From NCBI GenBank assembly GCA_009929525.1, contig SAAH01000007.1, positions 1 through 64,000 on the forward strand: DNA of 64,000 nucleotides, in the 5' to 3' direction. The notes under the pieces are model-generated. The model did no database searches and was not told the DNA's origin. It saw nothing but the letters and a program-made list of their open reading frames with translations. This DNA is from Clostridia bacterium. Lineage in GTDB: Bacteria; Bacillota; Clostridia; Lachnospirales; Lachnospiraceae. Numbering within the stretch: the first letter of the stretch is position 1; each line of letters starts with the position of its first letter. Positions 21,206-31,579 of the stretch are shown here, in pieces. The position numbers were made by a program, and so were the translations under genes.

Positions 21206-22465
21206 TTGGGCGAAATATGGATTGAGGGAGGGTATCCTCTTTCGGGTGAGGTCACGGTGCAGGGCTCCAAAAACTCGGTTTTGCCGATGATGGCTGCCGC
21301 TGTATTACACGACGGAATTACAATTTTGCATGGGTGTCCCCAGATAGCAGATGTATATGCTATGGAAAATATACTAAAGTCTCTTGGGGTGGAAACATCC
21401 TGGGAGGGGCATTCACTGCGGCTGGACTGCAGCTGTATTACAGGGGTGATGATCAGCAGGGAGGATGCCCAAAGCATGAGATCGTCTGTGATATTGCTGG
21501 GAAGCATGCTGGCTCGAAAAGGGGAGATACAGATTGCCCATCCGGGAGGCTGTACGATAGGGGCGAGGCCGATCGACCTGCATCTTCTGGTACTTGAATC
21601 GATGGGGGCAAAAATCTGTCAAAAGGATGAAGTATTGATGGCAGTCTGTGAAAAGAGACTTCAGGCAGCGGAAGTGAATTTTCCGCTGTCCAGTGTGGGA
21701 GCAACAGAAAATGGGGTGATCGCAGCAGTTTTGTCGAGAGGCACTACCAGGCTGAAAAATTGCGCCACTGAGCCGGAAATCATCCATCTTTGTCATTTTT
21801 TGCAGGCGCTGGGCGCTGAGATAGGGGGCATAGGGACGAGGGAACTGTGGATCCGGGGTGTTACTGCTCTAAGAGACGCAGAGTATACGATACCGCCGGA
21901 CCGCATCGTTTCAGGCACCTATCTTTATGCGGCAGCGATCACCAGGGGAAATATAATCATAAGCAATCCGCCATTACAGGAAATGACGGCAGTTCTGCAG
22001 GTATATGAGAAAATGGGTGGACAATGGGAGAGTATCGGTGGTAAACTAAGAGCGGATGCCGGCAATATAAAATATCCGATCAACGATCTTTCTACAGAGT
22101 GTTATCCGGGATTTCCCACAGATATGCAGTCGATATTGATGGCTGTGGTCTTAACGATACCAGGGGAGAGCCATATATGTGAAAGGATATTTGAAAACAG
22201 ATATAAAGTGGTATCCCAGCTAAGGACGATGGGCGGACAGATCCGGATAGAGGATAGAGAAGCCTATATACAGGGAGGAACTTCTCTTCATGGAGAGGTT
22301 GTGGAAGCGCAGGAACTTCGTGGAGGTGCAGCTCTTGTATTGGCGGGCCTGGCTGCAAAAGGAAAAACGATCATTCGCAATTCCCATTATATAGAACGCG
22401 GGTACGAACGATTGGAAAATTGTATTTCCAGTATGGGAGGGCGGATTCAAATAAGGAACGGGTGA
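21206..22465 (+). CDS. murA: UDP-N-acetylglucosamine 1-carboxyvinyltransferase
   Basis: GEVTVQGSKNSVLPMMAAAVL, HPGGCTIGARPIDLHL, YPGFPTDMQS. Confidence 0.94.
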   Translation: MGEIWIEGGYPLSGEVTVQGSKNSVLPMMAAAVLHDGITILHGCPQIADVYAMENILKSLGVETSWEGHSLRLDCSCITGVMISREDAQSMRSSVILLGSMLARKGEIQIAHPGGCTIGARPIDLHLLVLESMGAKICQKDEVLMAVCEKRLQAAEVNFPLSSVGATENGVIAAVLSRGTTRLKNCATEPEIIHLCHFLQALGAEIGGIGTRELWIRGVTALRDAEYTIPPDRIVSGTYLYAAAITRGNIIISNPPLQEMTAVLQVYEKMGGQWESIGGKLRADAGNIKYPINDLSTECYPGFPTDMQSILMAVVLTIPGESHICERIFENRYKVVSQLRTMGGQIRIEDREAYIQGGTSLHGEVVEAQELRGGAALVLAGLAAKGKTIIRNSHYIERGYERLENCISSMGGRIQIRNG

Positions 22466-22469
22466 ACAG

Positions 22470-23840
22470 ATGAAAAGGTTTCATATGAAAGTCCGGTTAA
22501 CAGATACCGGAAAAAGGGCGGTGGCCTGCGCAGCGGCAGGAGTCGTGGTGCTGGCCCTGCTTTTGTTTTTTATTTTATTTAGAGTGAGTAGTGTGGATGT
22601 TGTGGGAAGTACCAAGTATACCGATGAAGAGATAAAGGAGTATGCACTGACAAGTCCGCTCACATCGAATACGCTGCTGACAGAATGGCTGATGGATCAT
22701 ATTGATGCAGAGGATATTCCATTTGTGGAGTCCTTCGATCTGGAACGTCTGGGGATGCATAAACTTCGTATTCATGTAAATGAAAAGAAGATTGTCGGAT
22801 ATGTCGTTCAGGGAACGGACAAACTATATTTTGATAAAGATGGAAATGTAGTGGAAATGGAATCTATGAATGAAGAAGAAAAGGCTGCTTTGGAGTCAGC
22901 AAGTCAGGAACTTGAAGATCTGAAGGCTGAGGCCGAACAGCAGGAAGCCTTAAAAAAGGCTCAGGAAGCAGAGGAAGCACTGACAGGCAAGGTGACAGAC
23001 GAGGAAGAATTTAACCAGACAGAGGAAGAGACCAAAGAAAGCAGTGAACAAAGCCAGCAGGCGGCACAATCCCTCACGGCAGAAGAAGTTGTGGGAAATG
23101 AAGACGCAACAGAATTTCATGCCGCAGTGACAGATGTGCCAAGAGTTATTGGACTTTATACAGGAACAGTCCAGTTGGGACAGAAGATCCCTGCGGAAGA
23201 TGACAGCGTATTTAATACGATCCTGGGAATCACACGTATCGTAGAAAAATATGAGATATTGCCTGAGATGGTGTATTTTGATGAGACTCTTGAGATCACT
23301 CTTGTGTATAATAATGGCTCGATTCACTGTAAGCTGGGGAAAGATACTCTTTTGGAAGAAAAAATCACCCGGGTGGCGGCGATTCTTCCAAAACTGGAAG
23401 GAATGACGGGTATTTTGCATCTTGAGGGCTATACAGAGGATACAACAAATATCATTTTCTCCCAGGAGTCCTTATATACGCTTAAGAGCATCATAGCGGC
23501 AGCGGAAGGTGTGATCACAGATGCATCGCCTGCACAGGCGGAGGCGGCAGATACTGATTTGACAGATGCAGCAGATACTGCACCGACAGATGCAGCAGCG
23601 ACAGATGAGACACCGGCAGATACAACGGGAAGTGAAGGCACTGAAGGAGATGCGGCAGTACCGGCATCTTCGGATGGCGAAACAGATGGAACCGCTGAAG
23701 AAGGCTCTGTAGAAGGTGAAACGACAGAAGGCGGTACCGCAGAGAGTGGAACAGCAGATGAGGCGATGCCAGATGATGGTACTGCGGCAAATGACACAGC
23801 AGAAACTGGAAGTCAGAGCGAAACCGGGGCAGGAACATGA
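22470..23840 (+). CDS. FtsQ/DivIB-type division protein with acidic insertion and low-complexity tail
   Basis: N-terminal TM, POTRA-like VSSVDVVGSTKYTDEEI, YFDKDGNVVEM and VPRVIGLYTG blocks; located before ftsZ. Confidence 0.85.
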   Translation: MKRFHMKVRLTDTGKRAVACAAAGVVVLALLLFFILFRVSSVDVVGSTKYTDEEIKEYALTSPLTSNTLLTEWLMDHIDAEDIPFVESFDLERLGMHKLRIHVNEKKIVGYVVQGTDKLYFDKDGNVVEMESMNEEEKAALESASQELEDLKAEAEQQEALKKAQEAEEALTGKVTDEEEFNQTEEETKESSEQSQQAAQSLTAEEVVGNEDATEFHAAVTDVPRVIGLYTGTVQLGQKIPAEDDSVFNTILGITRIVEKYEILPEMVYFDETLEITLVYNNGSIHCKLGKDTLLEEKITRVAAILPKLEGMTGILHLEGYTEDTTNIIFSQESLYTLKSIIAAAEGVITDASPAQAEAADTDLTDAADTAPTDAAATDETPADTTGSEGTEGDAAVPASSDGETDGTAEEGSVEGETTEGGTAESGTADEAMPDDGTAANDTAETGSQSETGAGT

Positions 23841-24004
23841 GATAATGTTATTAAAAAAGTATGAATTTCAAAAAAACAGTTGATTAATTGGGAAAGAGAT
23901 TATATTATATAACTATATGTAACTATTTAAGATAAGGCAAAAGTACCCTTAGGGGAATAATATATGCGAAAGGCAAAGAAGGAGGAAGTACTTTGTTAGA
24001 GATT

Positions 24005-25171
24005 ATGACAAATGAAGCGGAATCATCTGCAAAGATTATAGTTATTGGAGTAGGTGGCGCTGGTAATAATGCAGTTAACCGCATGGTAGATGAAACAATC
24101 GGCGGTGTAGAATTTATAGGGGTGAATACCGATAAGCAGGCATTGACTCTGTGTAAGGCACCTGCTGTATTACAGATAGGTGAGAAACTCACAAAAGGAC
24201 TGGGCGCTGGAGCAAAACCTGAGATTGGTGAAAAAGCTGCAGAAGAAAGTATGGAAGAGATCCGTCAGCTGATAGAAGGTGCTGATATGGTATTCGTTAC
24301 TTGTGGTATGGGTGGCGGTACAGGTACTGGTGCAGCTCCGATCGTTGCTGGTATTGCGAAAGAGATGGGTATCCTTACTGTAGGTGTTGTGACTAAGCCT
24401 TTCCGTTTTGAAGCTAAGACCCGCATGAGCAATGCTCTGATGGGTATTGATAAATTAAAAGACAATGTCGATACATTGATCGTAATACCGAATGACAAAC
24501 TTCTTGAGATTGTTGATCGCCGTACAACGATGCCGGAAGCATTGAAGAAAGCAGATGAAGTACTTCAACAGGCAGTTCAGGGCATTACAGACCTGATCAA
24601 TATGCCGGCACTGATCAATCTGGATTTTGCAGATGTACAGACAGTTATGAAAGATAAAGGAATTGCCCATATTGGTATCGGTGAAGCGAAAGGTGATGAC
24701 AAAGCACTTGAAGCTGTTCAGCAGGCTGTTTCCAGTCCATTGCTTGAGACGACTATCCAGGGAGCAAGTCATGTTATCATTAACATTTCCGGAGATATCT
24801 CTCTTATGGATGCTAATGACGCAGCTAGCTACGTTCAGACTCTTGCAGGAGACGATGCAAATATCATCTTCGGTGCAATGTATGATGATACCGCTGTTGA
24901 TTCTGCGAAGATCACAGTTATTGCAACTGGATTGAATGATGCTACAGCAAAGCAGGCAAGCGTAAGCAAAGCTTCTATGATGCAGCAGGCAGCAGAGGTA
25001 AAACAGGAAGAAAAACCGGCTCCAACTCCAGTAGTACCGGAGAGACCTGCTTTTTCACAGGGATTGACGATGCCAAGCTTCCAGGTACCGAAATCAGCAC
25101 CAGCTGCTCCAACAGCAAGCAGTGTTCCGAAGAAAGATATTCAGATTCCGGATTTCCTGAAGAGAAGATAG
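24005..25171 (+). CDS. ftsZ: Cell division protein FtsZ
   Basis: [34 protein letters not shown]-terminal [10 protein letters not shown]. Confidence 0.98.
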   Translation: MTNEAESSAKIIVIGVGGAGNNAVNRMVDETIGGVEFIGVNTDKQALTLCKAPAVLQIGEKLTKGLGAGAKPEIGEKAAEESMEEIRQLIEGADMVFVTCGMGGGTGTGAAPIVAGIAKEMGILTVGVVTKPFRFEAKTRMSNALMGIDKLKDNVDTLIVIPNDKLLEIVDRRTTMPEALKKADEVLQQAVQGITDLINMPALINLDFADVQTVMKDKGIAHIGIGEAKGDDKALEAVQQAVSSPLLETTIQGASHVIINISGDISLMDANDAASYVQTLAGDDANIIFGAMYDDTAVDSAKITVIATGLNDATAKQASVSKASMMQQAAEVKQEEKPAPTPVVPERPAFSQGLTMPSFQVPKSAPAAPTASSVPKKDIQIPDFLKRR

Positions 25172-25205
25172 AACTTATGATTTACTAATAGGAAGTAAAT
25201 GAATG

Positions 25206-25236
25206 ACAGATGCCATGGTTAGTGGCATCTGTTTTT
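25206..25236 (+). terminator. Intrinsic terminator after ftsZ
   Basis: ACAGATGCCA-tggttag-TGGCATCTGT-TTTT. Confidence 0.9.
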
Positions 25237-25258
25237 AGCTTGAAATAGGAAGGTTTTT

Positions 25259-26371
25259 ATGGAGAAAAATGAGATATTACTGATCCATGGTAAGGATTAT
25301 AAGAAAATGACCAAAGAACTTTTGGAAAATGCAGACATGAAGGCAGATATTCCGGGAATAAAAGCAAGAATAGGCATTAAGCCGAATCTGGTGTCTCCGA
25401 CAGAGGCTTCGTGGGGAGCTACAACACATCCTGAGGTGATTGCCGGGATCATTGAATACCTGCAGGAAAATGGATATCAGAATCTGGTGATGCTGGAGGG
25501 ATCCTGGGTTGGGGATCGGACGGAAGATGCACTTTTAGTTTGTGGATACGACCAGCTCTCAGAAACATATGGTGTTCCTTTTTTGGATATGCAAAAAGAT
25601 ACTTCATCCCTTAAGGAATGTGCAGGGATGAAGTTGAAAATATGTGATACTGTGTCAACGCTGGACTATCTGATCAATGTGCCTGTGATGAAGGGGCATT
25701 GTCAGACAAAGATCACATGTGCACTCAAAAATATGAAAGGATTGATCCCCAATACGGAAAAAAGACATTTCCATTCCATGGGACTTCATAAACCCATTGC
25801 TCATCTGGCAGTGGGGATCCATCAGGATTTTATTGTGGTGGATAATATCTGTGGGGATTGGGATTTTGAGGATGGTGGCCATCCGGTAGAGATGGATCGG
25901 CTGGCGGCAGCGAAAGATCCAGTGCTTACAGATGCCTGGGTATGTCATGAGATGAGGTACAGGCCGGATGGGGTACCATATGTGGTGATGGCAGCTGAAC
26001 TTGGTGCTGGAGAGAGAAATCTAAAAAAAGCCAGGATCATAAAGCTAAATGATCCACTGGATAAAAATATGGAAAATGCAGTTGAGCCAGATAAGAGGAA
26101 GATAGTAGAAGTCCAGGATGCAGTGGAGGAAGTGGAGTCCTGCAGTGCCTGTTATGGTGAACTGATCCCGGTGTTGGACCGGTTGAGGGAAGAGGGACTT
26201 TTATCGAAGCTGGATACAAAGATATGTATCGGTCAGGGATACAAAGGTAAGAGGGGAACACTTGGTATAGGAAGTTGTACGAGGGGATTTGCGCATTCCT
26301 TAAAGGGATGTCCCCCCACGACCGCCCAGATGTACCAGTATCTAAAGGGATATCTGGACGCGAAAAAATAA
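25259..26371 (+). CDS. DUF362-type protein
   Basis: KPNLVSPTEASWGATTHPEVI, PVMKGHCQTKITCALKNMKGLIP. Confidence 0.85.
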   Translation: MEKNEILLIHGKDYKKMTKELLENADMKADIPGIKARIGIKPNLVSPTEASWGATTHPEVIAGIIEYLQENGYQNLVMLEGSWVGDRTEDALLVCGYDQLSETYGVPFLDMQKDTSSLKECAGMKLKICDTVSTLDYLINVPVMKGHCQTKITCALKNMKGLIPNTEKRHFHSMGLHKPIAHLAVGIHQDFIVVDNICGDWDFEDGGHPVEMDRLAAAKDPVLTDAWVCHEMRYRPDGVPYVVMAAELGAGERNLKKARIIKLNDPLDKNMENAVEPDKRKIVEVQDAVEEVESCSACYGELIPVLDRLREEGLLSKLDTKICIGQGYKGKRGTLGIGSCTRGFAHSLKGCPPTTAQMYQYLKGYLDAKK

Positions 26372-26381
26372 GTATAAATTC

Positions 26382-26448
26382 CCGTTAATGCAGTGAGCAC
26401 TACCGTTTATGAAAAACGGTAGTGTTTTTTTTGAAAATATGTCATAAT
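26382..26448 (+). promoter_or_regulatory. LytTR-type direct-repeat promoter 1 (upstream of sensor kinase)
   Basis: ccgttaatgca (26382) and ccgtttatgaa (26403), 21-bp period; -10 cataat at 26443. Confidence 0.7.
26398..26432 (+). terminator. Intrinsic terminator overlapping a LytTR half-site
   Basis: CACTACCGTTT-atga-AAACGGTAGTG-TTTTTTTT. Confidence 0.9.
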
Positions 26449-26539
26449 GTAAAAAATGAAAATATGGAAAGAACAAACATAGATACATGATGGCTGCAGC
26501 AGCACAAAATCCATGAGATGCGGGGAGGACAAAACAGAT

Positions 26540-28519
26540 ATGAAATCAGAGAAAGGAATAACGGAAAACAGTACAAGAGAATGTAAGATAAAATATATAG
26601 TTGGAATCATAATGTCGTTGCTTGTGATTGGAGTTATCTTATTTGTCCTTTTGAAATTAGTAAAACCGGAAGAAAGTGCCATCAGTCTTATTGAGACAAA
26701 GTCAGAATCTCATGACTGGAGTTTTGAGATATTGGATGATCAGGGGAACAGAGATATACAGCCGGGATTCGAGGAAGAATATATCATGGACTTTGGTTCT
26801 GAGACTGCCAAAGCAATCAGGGCGAAACGCATTATGACAGAAGAACTGGAATATGCTTCGCTTCGTTTTTACCCGTATAGTGGGGTAGGGATTGAAGTTT
26901 TTTTTGATGGTGAGATCGCATACAGTGATTTTCAGACGAATGAGCGTGACGAAGATGGATATCTGATCCTTGGAGAGGAAGAACGAAATAAAAGTTATCT
27001 GTTGGATACTGCGGGACGACAGGTCCGGGTTTCACTGCCGGTAGATTATAGGGGGATGGAACTTACGATCATCACGTATTTTTCGGATTCTGCGTTTCAG
27101 ATAAGCCCCGAATTCCCGCTGCTCGGCAATGATGAGACGGATTGGGGATTGCCTGTGGCAGATGTGGTTTTTCCGATTGTCGAACTTACGATATGTGCAA
27201 TTCTGGCAATCTTATTGTGCGGAATATTGGTTGGGGGCATCAAACGTGGACAGGCCGATTACCGGGTCTACCTGTTGATCTTATTCTTTTTGCTGTGGTT
27301 TTTAGATAAAGCGTGTATGTCGTTAGTAGGCTCTTATAGCGGTATGGACCAATCCTTCCTTTCTGTACTTCAGGGGCTTTATGTTACGCCTGTGGTGATG
27401 TATGTGGCGTTAGGCCTTAACGGATGGAAAAAGTATGTTTTGTTTATCTGTTCGGCTATCCAATTTGCATGTGATGCAGGAAGACAGTTTATTAATTGGA
27501 AAAGCAGTGATTTCATTACGTTGGGAGAAAACGGGCAGACGATGATATTGCTTTTGGTCCTGTTAGTCATATTGTCAGCCATAGAATATTTTCCGTATAA
27601 AAAGATATGGAAAAAATATGCCCGATGGGAAAATATCCTGCTTCTGGCAAGTGTGTGTATCGGATGTGTAATGCTGTACTCGATGGAAACAGAAGGAAAT
27701 GTGATGCAGTATTTTATCAATGTTTGGTTTGGTATGCGGATGGGGAACTTTGTGCCGGTCGTTCAGCTGGTCACATCAGTAATATCGGCGATGATCATAT
27801 TCCTTTTGATCATAAAGATGGCAAAAACTACAGTGAGGATGCAGCAGACGGTGAATGTCCTTGCAGAACGGGAACATTTCGCTATGGAGAATCTGGAAAT
27901 ACAAAGACAGTCCGAAGAAAAGACAAGGGCATTTCGTCATGAAATGAATCACCATATGGCGGCGGTAAGTACATTTTTGAAAGAAAATGATATCAAGCGG
28001 GCCCAAGAGTACATTGGTGTGATCACGAAGGAACTGAATGATCTTCCAAAGGGATCTTATAGTACGAATAGTATGATCAATGCTATCGTAGGAAGATATT
28101 TTGAAAAGGCGAAACAAGCTGGGATCCGGGTGCAGCATCGGATATCAGTTCCGGAAAAACTGGCGATCGAAGACCGGGATTTATGCGTACTGCTGAATAA
28201 TATGCTGGAAAATGCAGTGGAGGCGTGTGAACGTATGCCACAGAAAAGTGATAAACATCTGTGTTTGTCAATTAACTTTGAAAAAAACTTTTTGTTTATC
28301 AGCTGTAGAAATAGTACCGGTGAAGTGATGATGGGATCAGACGAATCAACATTTCCTACAATGAAAAAAGAGAAAGAAAAACATGGCTACGGAATGGCAG
28401 CCATGGAAAAGATTGCAGAAAAATATAATAGCATTTTAAAAATTGAGTTGTATCCAGGAGAATTTTCAGTGAAAACCAATCTGTTCCTGGATCAGAAAAG
28501 AAAGCTTAACGATAATTAA
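26540..28519 (+). CDS. Membrane sensor histidine kinase with GHKL ATPase domain
   Basis: Several TM segments; RHEMNHHMAAVSTFL phosphoacceptor region; LLNNMLENAVEAC N-box; KHGYGMAAM G-box. Confidence 0.88.
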   Translation: MKSEKGITENSTRECKIKYIVGIIMSLLVIGVILFVLLKLVKPEESAISLIETKSESHDWSFEILDDQGNRDIQPGFEEEYIMDFGSETAKAIRAKRIMTEELEYASLRFYPYSGVGIEVFFDGEIAYSDFQTNERDEDGYLILGEEERNKSYLLDTAGRQVRVSLPVDYRGMELTIITYFSDSAFQISPEFPLLGNDETDWGLPVADVVFPIVELTICAILAILLCGILVGGIKRGQADYRVYLLILFFLLWFLDKACMSLVGSYSGMDQSFLSVLQGLYVTPVVMYVALGLNGWKKYVLFICSAIQFACDAGRQFINWKSSDFITLGENGQTMILLLVLLVILSAIEYFPYKKIWKKYARWENILLLASVCIGCVMLYSMETEGNVMQYFINVWFGMRMGNFVPVVQLVTSVISAMIIFLLIIKMAKTTVRMQQTVNVLAEREHFAMENLEIQRQSEEKTRAFRHEMNHHMAAVSTFLKENDIKRAQEYIGVITKELNDLPKGSYSTNSMINAIVGRYFEKAKQAGIRVQHRISVPEKLAIEDRDLCVLLNNMLENAVEACERMPQKSDKHLCLSINFEKNFLFISCRNSTGEVMMGSDESTFPTMKKEKEKHGYGMAAMEKIAEKYNSILKIELYPGEFSVKTNLFLDQKRKLNDN

Positions 28520-29229
28520 GTATGATATTTGTTCGCGTAATCAATCAGGCTGTTTTGTAAATCCTTGTACCGTACCTTCCCGATAGGCAGAGACTGGCCG
28601 GAAGAAATCCATACTGTGTAGCGGGAGATACCGGTCACATGAGCAAGATTGATCAGATAACTTTTATGGGAACGAAAGAAAGAGTATGGAGAAAGCAAAA
28701 CTTCCATCTCCTTCAACGTTCCGGAATAAGGAATCGTTTTTCCTGAAAGAGTATGAATGGAAATGTCATGTCCATAAGTTTCTATATATAAAATCTCATC
28801 TACAGATAGGGTAACAAGTCCTTCAGGAATCTGAAATACCAGTTTTTGAGGAACATGTTTCGCCATAAAACGATCCAGCGCTTCAGCGAGTTTATCAGAT
28901 AAAGAGGATTTTACTATATAATGAAGAGCTGTCACATCATAGCCGTCCAGTGCATAGTCATCTGTGGAGGAAACAAAGATAATATCTGTTTTGATCCCTT
29001 TTTGACGCATCTGTCGGGCGAAGGCAATCCCATTATCCTGCAAGATCAAAATATCTAAAAAAATCAGATCAAATACCGTGTCATTTTCGATGGCGGATAA
29101 AAAAGATGGAATATCCGGGTAGTAGGTCAGCATATAATCTATAGATTTCTGTTGACATATAGTTTTGAGCTGCTGGGCAAATGCAGAGGCAAAGAACTGA
29201 TCGTCGTCACAAAGCGCTAGTTGGTACAT
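28516..29229 (-). CDS. LytTR-family response regulator
   Basis: Receiver (LALCDDDQFFASAF, DLIFLDILI) and LytTR domain (YSFFRSHKSYLINLAHV). Confidence 0.93.
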   Translation of the reverse strand: MYQLALCDDDQFFASAFAQQLKTICQQKSIDYMLTYYPDIPSFLSAIENDTVFDLIFLDILILQDNGIAFARQMRQKGIKTDIIFVSSTDDYALDGYDVTALHYIVKSSLSDKLAEALDRFMAKHVPQKLVFQIPEGLVTLSVDEILYIETYGHDISIHTLSGKTIPYSGTLKEMEVLLSPYSFFRSHKSYLINLAHVTGISRYTVWISSGQSLPIGKVRYKDLQNSLIDYANKYHT

Positions 29230-29331
29230 GGCAGTTACCGCCTTTCATAAATTAATGGTAATGTGCTAAACAATGGTTTTATTATATCAGAAAATACACT
29301 CTGAGGGAACCTTATAATAGTAAGAAAATTC

Positions 29332-29399
29332 CCGTTTGTGCATTGTGAGCGTCCGTTTGTGCAAAAATATTGAAAGAGCAGAGCGTTTTGTGGTATGGT
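29332..29399 (+). promoter_or_regulatory. LytTR-type direct-repeat promoter 2
   Basis: ccgtttgtgca at 29332 and 29353 (identical 11-mers, 21-bp period); -10 tatggt at 29394. Confidence 0.75.
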
Positions 29400-29448
29400 A
29401 TCATCTACAGAGAAGTCACAATAAAATGCTGAGAGATAGGATGATGAT

Positions 29449-29619
29449 ATGGAGAATAAGGGCATTATTAAAAATGATCATAAAGAAGAATACAAGATTA
29501 CCATTACACAGGAAGAAGATGAGATGTGGAGTGGAAACTTAGAATATAAAGGGATTTCCCAAACATTCGAGAGCGATTTGGAATTGATACGGTTGATGGA
29601 CAAGCTTACAAAAAAGTAA
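29449..29619 (+). CDS. Small 56-aa protein of unknown function
   Basis: MENKGIIKNDHKEEYKITITQEEDEMWSGNLEYKGISQTFESDLELIRLMDKLTKK; follows LytTR promoter 2. Confidence 0.65.
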   Translation: MENKGIIKNDHKEEYKITITQEEDEMWSGNLEYKGISQTFESDLELIRLMDKLTKK

Positions 29620-29648
29620 AGTGATCTGTTTTGGCGAGAGGTGTCAGG

Positions 29649-29894
29649 ATGAGAACAAAAAAGAAGGAAATAGAGCATCATACATGGTGCAGGGAGTGCG
29701 TAAATAAAAATCTACATTTGGACTTAAGAAATGAAGACTGTATCTACCTTCGTTTTCCTTATGTGTGTGAATCCTGCAAAAAAACAGGCAATATTGTCAA
29801 GGACATTCGGTGGTGGAAGAAATACAAATTGATAAAAGCAGGAAAAAATGGGGTTGGAAATAATAAAACGGGCAAGATTATACATAGTAATTAA
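29649..29894 (+). CDS. Small CxxC...CxxC protein of unknown function
   Basis: MRTKKKEIEHHTWCRECVNKN...YVCESCKKTGNIV; two Cys pairs, possible zinc ribbon. Confidence 0.6.
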   Translation: MRTKKKEIEHHTWCRECVNKNLHLDLRNEDCIYLRFPYVCESCKKTGNIVKDIRWWKKYKLIKAGKNGVGNNKTGKIIHSN

Positions 29895-29948
29895 GCAAAA
29901 AACCTGTATAATGAAAGTAACTATATGATCGATACAGGAGGAGAAGAT

Positions 29949-31454
29949 ATGGTAGTAGATGTCTTAGCACAGGAAGTATGGTATGGGGGAAATACATGGG
30001 GGTCTTCGGATGGTCCTATAAAATATAAAGAAGGCAGGAAGATTGATCTTCGGGGAAATCAAACACCAAATCAGTCAGTTCCGCTCCTTGTGTCAAATAA
30101 AGGGAGATATCTGTGGGGAGAAAATGGTTTTTGTCTCACATTTAAAAATGATCAGATAGAAACGGACAGGGAGATCACGATTGGGACAGGATATGAAAAT
30201 CTAAAAGGAGCTTATCTTGCCGCGAAGGACAAGCATTTTCCATTTCAACAGATCCATCTTAGCAGAAAGTTTGTGGAAACGCCTGTTTATAACACATGGA
30301 TAGAGCTTACTTTTGATCAAAATGAAAAAGATGTACTCACATACGCTGGGGACATTCTTGCAAATGATTTGCCGGCGGGAATATTGATGATCGATGATGG
30401 ATGGTCCGATTACTATGGAAAGTGGACTTTTAATGCCGAGAGCTTTCCTTCACCAAAGAAGATGTTGGATAAACTGCATGAGATGGGATTTTCAGTGATG
30501 CTGTGGATCTGCCCATTTATCACACCTGATACAAAAGAATATCGGGAAACCAGAGACTGCGGTTATCTTATAACGACCAAAGAGGGAAAACCATTGATCA
30601 CGGAATGGTGGAATGGATATTCAGCAGCTTTAGACCTTTCGAATCCAGATGCGTGTGAATGGCTTAAAAACCAATTGGGTCATTTGCAGGAGATTGGTGT
30701 GGATGGCTTCAAGTTCGATGCGGGAGACAGTATTTATTATCCGAAAGATATGGTGACAAAAGGAAATGTCTCGCCGGATGAGATGAGTTATCTTTGGTGT
30801 AAGTTTGGTGAGAACTATGAATATAATGAATTTCGTGCAGCCTGGAGGGCAGGCGGAATGTCTCTGATGCAAAGACTTTGTGATAAACCCCATGATTGGA
30901 GCAAAGAAGGATTCAGTGCCTTGATACCAGATACCCTTACCCAGGGAATCCTTGGTATGCCGTTTTCAAGTCCAGACATGATCGGAGGCGGGGAATATCT
31001 GAACTTCTGGGCCAATATAGACAATCTGGATGAAGAGCTTTTTGTCAGATATGCTCAGATATCCAGTATGATGCCAGTGACGCAGTTTTCAGCGGCACCA
31101 TGGAGAGTACTGAAAAAAGAAAACTTTGAAAAAGTATTGGAATGCATGAAAATAAGACAGCATCATCAGTCATATTTTGTACAGTGTTGGGAGAATGCGG
31201 TGCAGACTGGTGAACCCATCATACGTTACATGGAATATGCCTATCCCCATTGCGGAGCAGAAGAAATCATCGATCAGTTTATGGTTGGGGATAAACTTCT
31301 GGTAGCACCCGTTTGTGAAAAGGGAAAAGAAAGCAGAAGTGTATGGTTACCGGAGGGAATATGGGAAACAGAGGATGGAAGCAGAATCGTTGGCGGTGAG
31401 AGTATGGAGATTAAAGAAGGCAGCGAGGGTGGAATCCTTTTGTGGAGGATATAG
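29949..31454 (+). CDS. Glycoside hydrolase family 31-like alpha-glycosidase
   Basis: GILMIDDGWSDYYGKWTFN, MGFSVMLWICPFITPD, DGFKFDAGD. Confidence 0.9.
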   Translation: MVVDVLAQEVWYGGNTWGSSDGPIKYKEGRKIDLRGNQTPNQSVPLLVSNKGRYLWGENGFCLTFKNDQIETDREITIGTGYENLKGAYLAAKDKHFPFQQIHLSRKFVETPVYNTWIELTFDQNEKDVLTYAGDILANDLPAGILMIDDGWSDYYGKWTFNAESFPSPKKMLDKLHEMGFSVMLWICPFITPDTKEYRETRDCGYLITTKEGKPLITEWWNGYSAALDLSNPDACEWLKNQLGHLQEIGVDGFKFDAGDSIYYPKDMVTKGNVSPDEMSYLWCKFGENYEYNEFRAAWRAGGMSLMQRLCDKPHDWSKEGFSALIPDTLTQGILGMPFSSPDMIGGGEYLNFWANIDNLDEELFVRYAQISSMMPVTQFSAAPWRVLKKENFEKVLECMKIRQHHQSYFVQCWENAVQTGEPIIRYMEYAYPHCGAEEIIDQFMVGDKLLVAPVCEKGKESRSVWLPEGIWETEDGSRIVGGESMEIKEGSEGGILLWRI

Positions 31455-31482
31455 GTAAAATAAATATGGTAAAGCCTTACAT

Positions 31483-31529
31483 AAAAAAGACAACTTGTGC
31501 GGGAAAGTCCTGCACAAGTTGTCTTTTTT
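31483..31529. terminator. Bidirectional intrinsic terminator
   Basis: AAAAAA-GACAACTTGTGC-gggaaagtcct-GCACAAGTTGTC-TTTTTT between convergent genes. Confidence 0.93.
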
Positions 31530-31579
31530 GGTGTCTCTGATCTGCTGTATATAGATAGCATCTTATCTGAGCAGAAAAA

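Noticed and set aside
23429-23797. 122-aa antisense ORF inside the DivIB tail
   Set aside because: Same artefact: antisense of T/A/D/G repeats gives S/V/A repeats
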